The notes under the pieces: generated by a model
What the model saw: only the letters and a program-made list of their open reading frames with translations
The model's database searches: none
What the model was told of the DNA's origin: nothing
Origin: Candidatus Sulfotelmatobacter sp.
GTDB taxonomy: Bacteria > Acidobacteriota > Terriglobia > Terriglobales > Acidobacteriaceae
DNA: 5,550 nt
Assembly: GCA_030037575.1 (NCBI GenBank)
Contig: JASHRB010000373.1
Coordinates: 1-5,550 of the forward strand
Reading direction: 5' to 3'
In this document: positions 1 through 5,514 of the stretch, piece after piece
Layout of the letters: every line of letters starts with the position of its first letter
How positions within the stretch are numbered: position 1 is the first letter of the stretch
Translations under genes and position numbers: made by a program

Positions 1-395
1 CGAATCATTTTGTCAGTGATGAGCCCAAACCACCGTTCCACTTGATTGAGCCAGGAACTGCTGGTGGGTGTGAAATGGAAGTGAAACCGGCGGCGCTTCT
101 TGGGTTTGAGCCAACGTTGCACGGCGACGCTCTTGTGGGTGCTGTAGTTGTCGAGAATGAGGTGGAGATCGAGTTCCGGGGGCACTTGCTGGTCCAGTTG
201 GTGGAGGAATTTGATGAACTCTTTGCCGCGATGGCGCGGCAGGCAACTACCAATGACCTTGCCATTGAGGATATTGAAGGCGGCCAACAGAGTGGTGGTT
301 CGGTGCCGCTTGTAATCGTGCGTTTGGCGTTCCGGCAATCCCGGCCGCAGGGGCAGAAGGGGAGCGGTTCGGTCCAACGCCTGGATCTGGCTCTT
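1..395 (-). pseudogene. IS630-family transposase, C-terminal part (interrupted)
   Basis: Translating the minus strand with codons ending at 393-395 gives an uninterrupted reading of about 131 codons beginning K-S-Q-I-Q-A-L-D-R. It holds two of the three catalytic acidic residues of the IS630/Tc1-mariner DDE fold: the second Asp in L-I-L-D-N-Y-S-T-H-K (about 132-163) and the third acidic residue in S-W-L-N-Q-V-E-R-W-F-G (about 24-56). The reading leaves the window at base 1 still open (...L-I-T-D-K-M-I), so the last few dozen residues are outside. The first Asp and the DNA-binding region are missing here and are found at 3771-4307. A GTG at 402-404 inside the inserted element could in principle start translation of this remnant, but without the first Asp it would not be a working transposase. 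The other open frames on either strand of this stretch are shadows. Confidence 0.93.
393..395. other. Left junction (attL core, CTT) of the serine-recombinase element
   Basis: On the left of this CTT the sequence is IS630 transposase coding (ctggatctggct); on the right it is element DNA (gtaccccacctaag) with an immediate minus-strand stop at 405-407. The same CTT appears at 3771-3773, where IS630 coding resumes. The shared 3 bp is the crossover region expected for a large serine recombinase, which exchanges strands at a central dinucleotide. The position is exact to within the three shared bases. Confidence 0.8.
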
Positions 396-442
396 GTACC
401 CCACCTAAGAATGCACCGGTCTCGAACGCAGCCCCACGTCTT

Positions 443-706
443 GTGCGTGTGACACACCCGTTCCATCCACTCAGCGGGCGGCAACTGATCTGTGTGGGCG
501 ACCGGTATAACCGTTTTGGCATGACGCTGCTGCTCGAGGTGAATGATGGGGCGATTTGTGCGGTTCCACCGCAGTGGACGGATGTTGTTGCAGCCGATCC
601 CGAGATCATCCTGGGCGGGCAGCGGGCGCTGTTCCGTGTAGCCGACCTATTGGAGCTTGCCTGCCTGGTCGACCGGCTGAAGCCGCGAGCTTCGTCGGAA
701 AAGTGA
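443..706 (+). CDS. Small protein of the DUF5372 type
   Basis: An 87-residue protein beginning (M/V)-R-V-T-H-P-F-H-P-L-S-G-R, with a central V-P-P-Q-W-T-D and a leucine-rich C-terminal end (V-A-D-L-L-E-L-A-C-L-V-D-R-L). I recognise this pattern as that of small proteins labelled DUF5372 that occur beside serine recombinases; the label is from memory. The function is unknown. There is no signal peptide or membrane segment. GTG at 443 is used as start; GTG at 449 is an alternative, and the frame is open upstream only to 410. No clear ribosome binding site is seen, so the start is uncertain. It lies 47 bp from the left end of the element. No promoter of its own is obvious, so transcription may come from outside or, in a circular form, from the recombinase operon. 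Confidence 0.75.
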   Translation: MRVTHPFHPLSGRQLICVGDRYNRFGMTLLLEVNDGAICAVPPQWTDVVAADPEIILGGQRALFRVADLLELACLVDRLKPRASSEK

Positions 707-725
707 AGATGGTAGCGTAATGCAA

Positions 726-763
726 ATTATGCCGCTAATGTAAATATAAAGATGCCGCTTAAT
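726..763. repeat. Two degenerate copies of the operator-like repeat
   Basis: Positions 726-739 read ATTATGCCGCTAAT, and 749-763 read AAGATGCCGCTTAAT. Against the palindrome at 843-857 (read on the minus strand as ATTATGCCGCATAAT), the first copy lacks a single A and the second matches 12 of 15 bases. Their centres are about 23 bp apart, roughly two helical turns, so proteins bound at both would lie on similar faces of the DNA. They lie about 90-120 bp upstream of the promoter copy. Confidence 0.55.
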
Positions 764-829
764 CGATGCCAGCTCAACGTGTGTAAGGAATTAATGCAAT
801 GTAATCAAGATATACAACATTAATTGTTC

Positions 830-857
830 TTGACACGCACATATTATGCGGCATAAT
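830..857 (+). promoter_or_regulatory. Sigma70-type promoter for the HTH-recombinase operon
   Basis: A perfect -35 box TTGACA (830-835) is followed after 16 bp by CATAAT (852-857), one mismatch from TATAAT. Transcription would begin at about 863-865, leaving a leader of about 30 nt before the GTG at 897. The surrounding DNA is AT-rich. This is the only strong promoter match seen inside the element, and it reads toward the recombinase. Confidence 0.72.
843..857. promoter_or_regulatory. Perfect palindrome (putative operator) covering the -10 box
   Basis: ATTATGC-G-GCATAAT is a perfect 7-bp inverted repeat around one base. Its right half contains the -10 hexamer, so a protein bound here should block RNA polymerase. 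Two degenerate copies lie upstream at 726-739 and 749-763. The regulator is not proven; the HTH protein starting at 897 is the nearest candidate. Confidence 0.6.
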
Positions 858-896
858 GAAATTAACGATTAGGTACGCTGAGTCGGAGAGTGCACG

Positions 897-1358
897 GTGA
901 CCGCAAAGAGAGATCGCAAGAATCCCAAGCTCCTGGCTCTGCTCGAAGAAGGCACCCTGAATCCGGCACCGGGGAAGATCAAAGATTCAAAATTTCGCGA
1001 TGGCGAGTTCTTCGACCCTCACGACATCGTGCAGGTCAAATACGAAATGCTGCGCCGCGTATCGGTCGAGAACGCACCGGTGACCGGCGCAACGGAGCAA
1101 TACGGCGTATCCAGGCCGACGTACTATCAGGCCAAAGCGAGCTTCGAGGAGGCGGGGATCGCCGGGTTGGTGCCCAGGAAGAGGGGCCCACAGGGGCCGC
1201 ACAAAGTGCAGGGCAAAGTGCTCCAGTTCGTCCACGAGGAAGTAGTTGCCGGCAAGCCAATTCGAGCGCGCCAACTGGCCAAACAGATCCTGAAGAAATT
1301 TGGCGTCGATATCCACCCGAGGACGATCGAGAGGGTAGTAAAAAAAACTTTGCGGTGA
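897..1358 (+). CDS. Helix-turn-helix DNA-binding protein of a recombinase operon
   Basis: A 153-residue basic protein with two predicted DNA-binding segments. The first is about residues 44-91, with recognition-helix-like G-V-S-R-P-T-Y-Y followed by F-E-E-A-G-I-A-G-L. The second is about 103-153 and ends I-H-P-R-T-I-E-R-V-V-K-K. This paired arrangement is typical of the N-terminal region of IS630-type transposases, but no DDE catalytic domain follows. GTG at 897 is chosen because GGAGAG (885-890) stands 6 bp before it; another frame starting at 890 is the wrong one in this stretch. The stop TGA (1356-1358) overlaps the GTG start of the next gene, so the two are probably translationally coupled. 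Likely role: repressor of the operon or accessory DNA-binding partner of the recombinase. That role is inferred from position and the adjacent palindromes. Confidence 0.8.
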   Translation: MTAKRDRKNPKLLALLEEGTLNPAPGKIKDSKFRDGEFFDPHDIVQVKYEMLRRVSVENAPVTGATEQYGVSRPTYYQAKASFEEAGIAGLVPRKRGPQGPHKVQGKVLQFVHEEVVAGKPIRARQLAKQILKKFGVDIHPRTIERVVKKTLR

Positions 1359-1627
1359 CGCCGCGCAGTGACGATTCCGCTCACCAAGGGTCTGATGATG
1401 TGGCTCAATACGAAGCCCTTCGCAATACCGCGCTCGGTCAGGCGCTGCCGGCCGAGGCTCGCTCAGATCTCCAGCTCTTTCTCCGTCGCGGCCTCTGGGG
1501 TTGGGCACGAGTACGGGCTGCTGCTGGCGCGAGCCCGTCAAGGCCTCGAGCATCGTTGAGCTTCCCCACCGGGGAAGAATCCGCAACCGTCATTTCTATC
1601 TTTGCCGCCATGGCCATGGGCGCCTGA
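1355..1627 (+). CDS. Unknown small protein, translationally coupled to the HTH gene
   Basis: A 90-residue protein starting at GTG 1355, which overlaps the upstream stop as GTGA. It contains Q-Y-E-A-L-R-N-T-A-L-G near residues 18-28, then F-L-R-R-G-L-W-G-W-A and an alanine-rich tail ending I-F-A-A-M-A-M-G-A. It is arginine-rich in the middle and has no signal peptide or clear catalytic motif. I do not recognise a named family, though a short frame between HTH and recombinase genes in comparable cassettes is something I recall seeing. Its frame is also open upstream through the HTH gene, but that part is a shadow. Other open frames at 1368-1559 and on the minus strand at 1438-1962 are less convincing. 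It ends 17 bp before the recombinase start. It could be a small accessory factor, for example one controlling the direction of recombination; that is a guess. Confidence 0.6.
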   Translation: MTPRSDDSAHQGSDDVAQYEALRNTALGQALPAEARSDLQLFLRRGLWGWARVRAAAGASPSRPRASLSFPTGEESATVISIFAAMAMGA

Positions 1628-1644
1628 CGCCGAGGAGCAACCCT

Positions 1645-3761
1645 ATGAACGAATCCGCGAAAGTGCAGCCTCATCATCTGAAACGGGCCGCCTACCTGTA
1701 CATTCGACAGTCCTCGATGCGACAGGTCATCGAGAACGTGGAGAGCACGAAGCGTCAGTACGCATTGGACAGACGCGCCATAGCGCTCGGCTGGCGCGAA
1801 GATCAGATCATCGTGGTAGATAACGATCAGGGTGAATCGGGCGCATCGGCCGCATGGCGCGAGGGGTTTCAGCATCTGGTCGCTGAGGTGAGTATGGGCC
1901 GGGCAGGCATCGTGATGGGATTGGAGGTCTCGCGCCTGGCGCGCAACAACGCCGACTGGCATCGTTTGCTCGAGATCTGTGCGCTGTACGATACGCTGAT
2001 CCTCGATGAGGATGGTGTTTACGATCCGGCCAACTTCAACGATCGTCTTCTGCTGGGCTTAAAGGGAACGATGAGCGAAGCCGAACTTCACGTGCTGAAA
2101 GCCAGGCTTCGCGGCGGAATCCTGAACAAAGTGCGGCGCGGTGAGTATCGCTGTCAGTTGCCCACTGGCTTCGTGTATGACGAGGCCGGCAATGTGACTC
2201 TCGATCCCGATGTGCAAGTCAGAGACAGTTTCGTCCACTTCTTCGAGACGTTCGCACGCGTCGGCTCGGCCTGCCAAGTGGTGAAGGTATTCCGCAAGGA
2301 GGGTCTGAATTTTCCATCCCGGCGTACCGGTGGCCGCGACATAGTGTTTCGGCCCTTGACTGCATGGACTGCGATGCGCGTGCTGAAAAACCCGCGATAC
2401 GCGGGCGCATACGCGTACGGACGCGGGCGCTACCGCCGAGCCGCTGACGGGAAGATGGTAGTCCAGAGAAAGCAAGACAGCGGCGACTGGCTCGCTTGCA
2501 TCCCCAACGCCCATCCCGGTTATACCAGTTGGGAGCAATATCAGCAGAATCTCAAGCTGCTTGAGTCCAAAGAACATACAAACTGGCGCGCAGTTCCCCG
2601 CCGCGGGAGGGCGCGGCGCTGTTACAGGGACGAGCAGTGTGCGGCCGATGCGGAAGACATTTCCGCCTCACCTATCACAGCAAGCAGCGCAAGACAGAGG
2701 CTCGGTACTTTTGCGATAGTGCTCCAAGCGGCCTCGGCGAGCCGAACTGCCAATCCATCGCCGCACCGCCGGTTGATGAGGCCATCGGGGCTCTGGTTGC
2801 CGAGAGCATGACGCCTGCTGCCGTTGCGTTGGCGCTCGAGATCCGGCGGGAAATCGAAGCCCGGCAGGAAGAGGCCGACCAGCTGCGCTGTCGCTCCATA
2901 GAACACGCGCAGTATGAAGCCGACCTGGCGCAACGCAGATTCATGCTGGTCGATCCGGGCAACCGGCTGGTTGCCAGTACGCTTGAAGCAGCCTGGAACG
3001 ACAAATTGCGTGCGCTCGCTCAGGCACGGGAACAGCTGGAACGCGCGCGGCAACAAGATCAGGTTCTTCTGGACGATGCGATCCGCCAGCGGCTGGTCAC
3101 GATGACAACAGACTTCAAGAAAATCTGGAACGATCCGGCTACGCCAAATCGAGAGCGCAAACGATTGCTCGCCTATATCATCGAAGATGTCATGCTGATC
3201 AAGCTTCCGGAGCAAGGCACCACCAGGGTTCATGTCCGCTTCAAGGGCGGCAAAACCGAAACGCTTACGGTCAAGAATCCCACAACCCTCGCGCAGTTGT
3301 TGAAGACTCCGTCCGCGGTCGTCCAACTCGTCGACAAGCTCCTCGACGACCACATCTATGACGAGATCGCCGCAATCCTCAACGAACAAGGGTTTCGTCC
3401 TGGCGGATCAGCTCGACCGGGGCGCAGCAACGCCCGCTTCACAGCCCAGCGAGTTGCATACCTCGTCCGCGAATATGCTCTCCGCTCACGGTACGATCGG
3501 CTTCGCGACCGCGGTATGCTGACCAACGCAGAAGCAGCGGCTCGCCTCGGCGTTCACGAATGCACGGTCGAGGAGTGGGCAAAACATGGCCTGATCAAAA
3601 GGTATGCCTATAATGGGCACTGGTATCTCTACGAGTTGCCGGAATCAAACGTACCAACTAAGCATAACGGTCGATGGGACCGGCTCTCAAGTCGAGCAGT
3701 GGACTTCAGGACAGGAAAAGAAGAAAAACCCTCTCCTACAATCGAAAGAGGTGTAGTGTGA
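1645..3761 (+). CDS. Large serine recombinase, with an apparent frameshift near 2596-2607
   Basis: This site-specific recombinase would integrate and excise the element. ATG 1645 is chosen for the GAGGAG at 1632-1637, 7 bp before it. The first frame (1645 to about 2598, about 318 residues; it stays open to 2811) holds the resolvase domain with nucleophile Ser23 in Y-I-R-Q-S, the R-Q-Y motif, S96-R97-L98-A99-R100, and then a recombinase domain (about 175-290). The second frame (about 2601-3761) starts R-E-G-A-A-L-L-Q-G, then a four-cysteine zinc ribbon (C-G-R-C at 2640-2651, and Cys codons at about 2712 and 2748), a charged coiled coil (about 2820-3070), and a C-terminal helix-turn-helix at about 3516-3645. 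Joined, the protein is about 705 residues, normal for the family. The two frames differ by one base; one extra C in the run 2596-2599 would give V-P-P-P-R-E-G, the usual linker. This may be a real mutation, a sequencing error or, less likely, programmed slippage. Confidence 0.87.
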
Positions 3762-3767
3762 AGCCAG

Positions 3768-4307
3768 TTACTTTTCATCGACGCAGAGTACCAACGCCCG
3801 GTCTGGCGGGTCGAGATACAGGCCGACGACGTCCCGCACCTTGTCTTCAAACTTCGGATCCTTGGAAATCTTGAACTTCTCGACACGGTGGGGCTGGATG
3901 TCGTAATGCTGCCAGACGCGCTGTACCATCATGCGCGACACCCCCAACTCTGCGGCCAGTACGCGGACGCTCCAGTGGGTCGCGTTGGCCGGTCTGGTCT
4001 TCAAAGTTGTGTCCAGAATCTTCTGTTCCATTTCCGGTGTGAGTGCCCGGCGTGAGCGCTTGCGTGGTTTCGACTTGCGAATGCCCTCGATCCCACGCTC
4101 GGTGAAGGCGACCCGCGCTGCCAGAATGGTCGGTCGGGACAAGCCTGTTCGTTGCGCGATCGAGTAGTTTGACACGCCCTGGCTTGCCAGTAGGATCACC
4201 TGGCATTTGCGGGCCGTCTTTTGTGGCGTGGTACCTGCCCGAGCCATCGATTCCAATTGACTTTTCTGGGCCTCATCGACCTGCAGAGCAGTTGCGTGAA
4301 CAAACAT
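3768..4307 (-). pseudogene. IS630-family transposase, N-terminal part (truncated by insertion)
   Basis: A 179-residue frame from ATG 4305-4307 to a TAA at 3768-3770 that belongs to the inserted element. It holds a first helix-turn-helix (about residues 28-75: S-I-A-Q-R-T-G-L-S-R-P-T, then F-T-E-R-G-I-E-G-I), a basic linker K-P-R-K-R-S-R-R, and a second winged-helix segment (about 88-140, with G-V-S-R-M-M-V-Q-R-V-W). It then enters the DDE domain and stops at L-C-V-D-E-K, where Asp177 is the first catalytic acid. A full IS630 transposase is about 340-360 residues; the rest is at 1-395. The fragment could still bind IS ends, and might act as an inhibitor of intact copies elsewhere, but it cannot catalyse transposition. 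Confidence 0.92.
3771..3773. other. Right junction (attR core, CTT) of the serine-recombinase element
   Basis: Element DNA ending gaagccagtta meets IS630 coding DNA that reads, on the minus strand, L-C-V-D-E-K. The element's last three bases (3768-3770, TTA) form a TAA stop that ends the truncated transposase. The CTT matches 393-395. Confidence 0.8.
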
Positions 4308-4336
4308 GCCTGTATTGGATCACGAATTCGTACCAT

Positions 4337-4363
4337 TGTAAATAATTAAATGGGACGGGACAC
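4337..4363 (-). repeat. Probable terminal repeat of the IS630 element (transposase-proximal end)
   Basis: Read on the minus strand, DNA just upstream of the transposase begins TA-GTGTCCCGTCCCATT and continues into an AT-rich stretch. IS630 elements insert at TA and their ends lie a few dozen bases before the transposase start, as here (about 56 bp). The inner boundary is a guess, and the matching end is outside the window. Confidence 0.55.
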
Positions 4364-4365
4364 TA

Positions 4366-4542
4366 GCTCAGAGGTGATTGCCCTCCTGGCGAACGATGTG
4401 TCAGTGAGCAAAGGTGCTCGGCAGCCGGGGTTGACCATTGCTTCCATCAATCATCGAGCGGCGCATCGGCGCGGTTGCCGCGCACCTGGTTGATCACTCT
4501 ATTTAACGGCTCATCGCGCCATAATGAGTCTTTCCGTCGCCT
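4366..4542. other. Gene-free stretch between the IS and xerD
   Basis: No credible coding frame is seen in these 177 bp; a minus-strand frame at 4447-4653 is a shadow of xerD. It contains a GC-rich perfect hairpin (GCGCGG-TTG-CCGCGC, 4469-4483) with no following T-run, so it is not a standard terminator. A weak promoter-like pair, TTGCCG (4475-4480) with TCTATT (4498-4503), lies ahead of xerD and shares bases with the hairpin. Insertion of the IS may have removed xerD from its original upstream gene or promoter. Confidence 0.4.
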
Positions 4543-5514
4543 ATGCCTCCCAACGCTGACTCCCGCGTGCTCCAGCACTTTCGTGATTATTTGAAGATCG
4601 AGAAAGGGTTGGCGGAGCTTTCGATCGCGGCCTACAGCAGGGATATTCAACAATTTTCCCAGTCGCTAGAAAAACACAAACGCCGCCTGTTAACTGCCCA
4701 CCAGTCGGACATTCGCATTTTTCTGCAGCAGCTCGCCTTGCACCAGGTCGATGGGCGCAGCGTGGGACGCAAGCTTTCGGCGCTGCGCCATTTTTATCAC
4801 TATCTGCTGTTGGATAAGAGAATTGAACATGACCCGACGTTGAATATCGAGTCACCGAAGCAATGGAAAATTTTGCCCAAAGCGTTGGCGCGGGACGAAA
4901 TGGAGGCAACCCTAGCGGCCGCCCTCTCAAAAAGCCAGGCGGCGTCGAACGAAGGCAGGCAGAAAGCGGCTGTAATCGCGCTTCGCGATCAGGCGATGCT
5001 GGAAACTTTTTATGCAGGCGCGTTGAGAGTGTCGGAAATTATCGACGCGAAACTCGAAGACCTGAAACTCGAAGCGGGCTACATGCTGGTACGCGGCAAA
5101 GGCGACAGAGAACGAGTTGTACCTCTGGGAAAGTCCGCGCAGGATGCGCTGTGGAAATACCTGTCGCAGGCGCGGCACTTACTGATGGCGGGCAAGCGCA
5201 ACAAACGCTGGGGAACGGCGAACCACGCGGGGTCGCCTCTGATTTTTATCGCGCGAGGAGGATGCAAACTCACTCGGCAGCGCGTGTGGCAAATGGTTCG
5301 TGCAGCATCGGCTGCTTCCGGACGCGCGGCTTCGCCGCACATGCTGCGGCACTCCTGCGCCACGCACATGGTTGAAAACGGTGCGGACTTGCGGACCGTG
5401 CAAACGATTCTCGGTCACGCTGATATCTCAACGACGCAGGTCTACACCCATCTTGCGCTCGAGCGGTTGCGCAAGGTTTATCGGAATCACCATCCAAGAG
5501 CCAAGGCGAGATGA
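4543..5514 (+). CDS. xerD: Tyrosine recombinase XerD
   Basis: A 323-residue tyrosine recombinase of the XerC/XerD group, which resolves chromosome dimers at dif sites in the cytoplasm. The N-terminal SAM-like core-binding domain spans about residues 9-90 (F-R-D-Y-L-K-I-E-K-G-L through L-S-A-L-R-H-F-Y-H-Y-L). The catalytic domain has all expected residues: Arg162 (G-A-L-R-V-S-E), Lys186 (R-G-K-G-D-R-E-R), His266 and Arg269 (H-M-L-R-H), His292 (L-G-H-A-D-I-S-T-T) and nucleophile Tyr301 (Q-V-Y-T-H). Length is slightly above the usual 295-300 because of inserts at about 128-142 and 212-230. ATG 4543 is the first start after an in-frame stop at 4525-4527; no strong ribosome binding site is visible. 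XerD is favoured over XerC on overall look; an integron or phage integrase is less likely. It appears intact and unrelated to the serine-recombinase element. Confidence 0.88.
   Translation: MPPNADSRVLQHFRDYLKIEKGLAELSIAAYSRDIQQFSQSLEKHKRRLLTAHQSDIRIFLQQLALHQVDGRSVGRKLSALRHFYHYLLLDKRIEHDPTLNIESPKQWKILPKALARDEMEATLAAALSKSQAASNEGRQKAAVIALRDQAMLETFYAGALRVSEIIDAKLEDLKLEAGYMLVRGKGDRERVVPLGKSAQDALWKYLSQARHLLMAGKRNKRWGTANHAGSPLIFIARGGCKLTRQRVWQMVRAASAASGRAASPHMLRHSCATHMVENGADLRTVQTILGHADISTTQVYTHLALERLRKVYRNHHPRAKAR

Larger units (their letters stand above)
707..896 (+). promoter_or_regulatory. AT-rich control region upstream of the HTH-recombinase operon
   Basis: This 190-bp gap is far richer in A+T than the genes on either side and has no credible gene. 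It holds the promoter at 830-857, three related copies of an ATTATGCCGCATAAT-like element (726-739, 749-763, 843-857), two copies of TAATGCAA (718-725 and 792-799) and a short dyad ACAA-6-TTGT at 814-827 just before the -35 box. The density of repeats suggests binding of a regulator, most simply the HTH protein encoded immediately downstream, or the recombinase itself. Confidence 0.65.
393..3770 (+). mobile_element. Serine-recombinase element of about 3.4 kb inserted in an IS630 transposase gene
   Basis: The element is bounded by the CTT at 393-395 and the CTT at 3771-3773; removing 396-3770 plus one CTT restores the transposase frame without loss or duplication beyond the shared core. All its genes point rightward: DUF5372-type protein, HTH protein, coupled small protein, large serine recombinase. 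The recombinase stop codon (3759-3761) lies 9 bp from the right junction, as is common when an integrase gene abuts its own attP site. No resistance, metabolic or defence cargo is visible. It could be a minimal serine-recombinase transposon or the remnant of a larger integrative element; the clean boundaries favour a complete small element. Confidence 0.82.
1..4363 (-). mobile_element. IS630-family insertion sequence, split by a nested element
   Basis: This IS holds one transposase gene cut in two. The N-terminal part is at 3768-4307 and the C-terminal part at 1-395, and both are in the same orientation. Joining 395 to 3771-3773 restores a continuous frame through C-V-D-E-K-S-Q-I-Q-A-L-D-R, a standard IS630 motif. 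The transposase-upstream end is placed at about 4363, where the minus strand reads TA-GTGTCCCGTCCC; the TA at 4364-4365 fits the TA target duplication of this family. The partner terminus is beyond base 1, so the inverted repeat cannot be confirmed here. Confidence 0.8.

Noticed and set aside
42..452. Plus-strand 136-residue open frame over the transposase remnant
   Set aside because: It is antisense to a clear IS630 reading (L-I-L-D-N-Y-S-T-H-K on the minus strand) and resembles no protein I know.
5..609. Minus-strand frames at 5-484, 13-246 and 247-609
   Set aside because: The conserved IS630 motifs lie in the third minus frame; these frames read arginine/proline/serine-rich shadow sequence and cross the element junction.
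718..857. Repeats in the AT-rich gap as a CRISPR array
   Set aside because: The copies are degenerate, palindromic and irregularly spaced, with no uniform spacers and no cas genes.
987..1586. Minus-strand 199-residue frame opposite the HTH gene
   Set aside because: The plus strand has a good ribosome binding site, promoter and HTH motif; the minus frame shows no recognisable motif.
2587..2610. Programmed -1 frameshift signal in the recombinase
   Set aside because: The zero-frame codons around the C and G runs do not form a standard X-XXY-YYZ slippery site; simple loss of one base explains it better.
2622..3389. Minus-strand 255-residue frame opposite the recombinase
   Set aside because: It is a shadow of the zinc-ribbon and coiled-coil coding region, which has strong family features on the plus strand.
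4469..4483. GC hairpin as an intrinsic terminator
   Set aside because: No run of T follows the stem on either strand.
4863..5375. Plus-strand 170-residue frame inside xerD
   Set aside because: It lies in a different frame from xerD, which has all catalytic residues, and it reads as arginine/glycine-rich shadow sequence.
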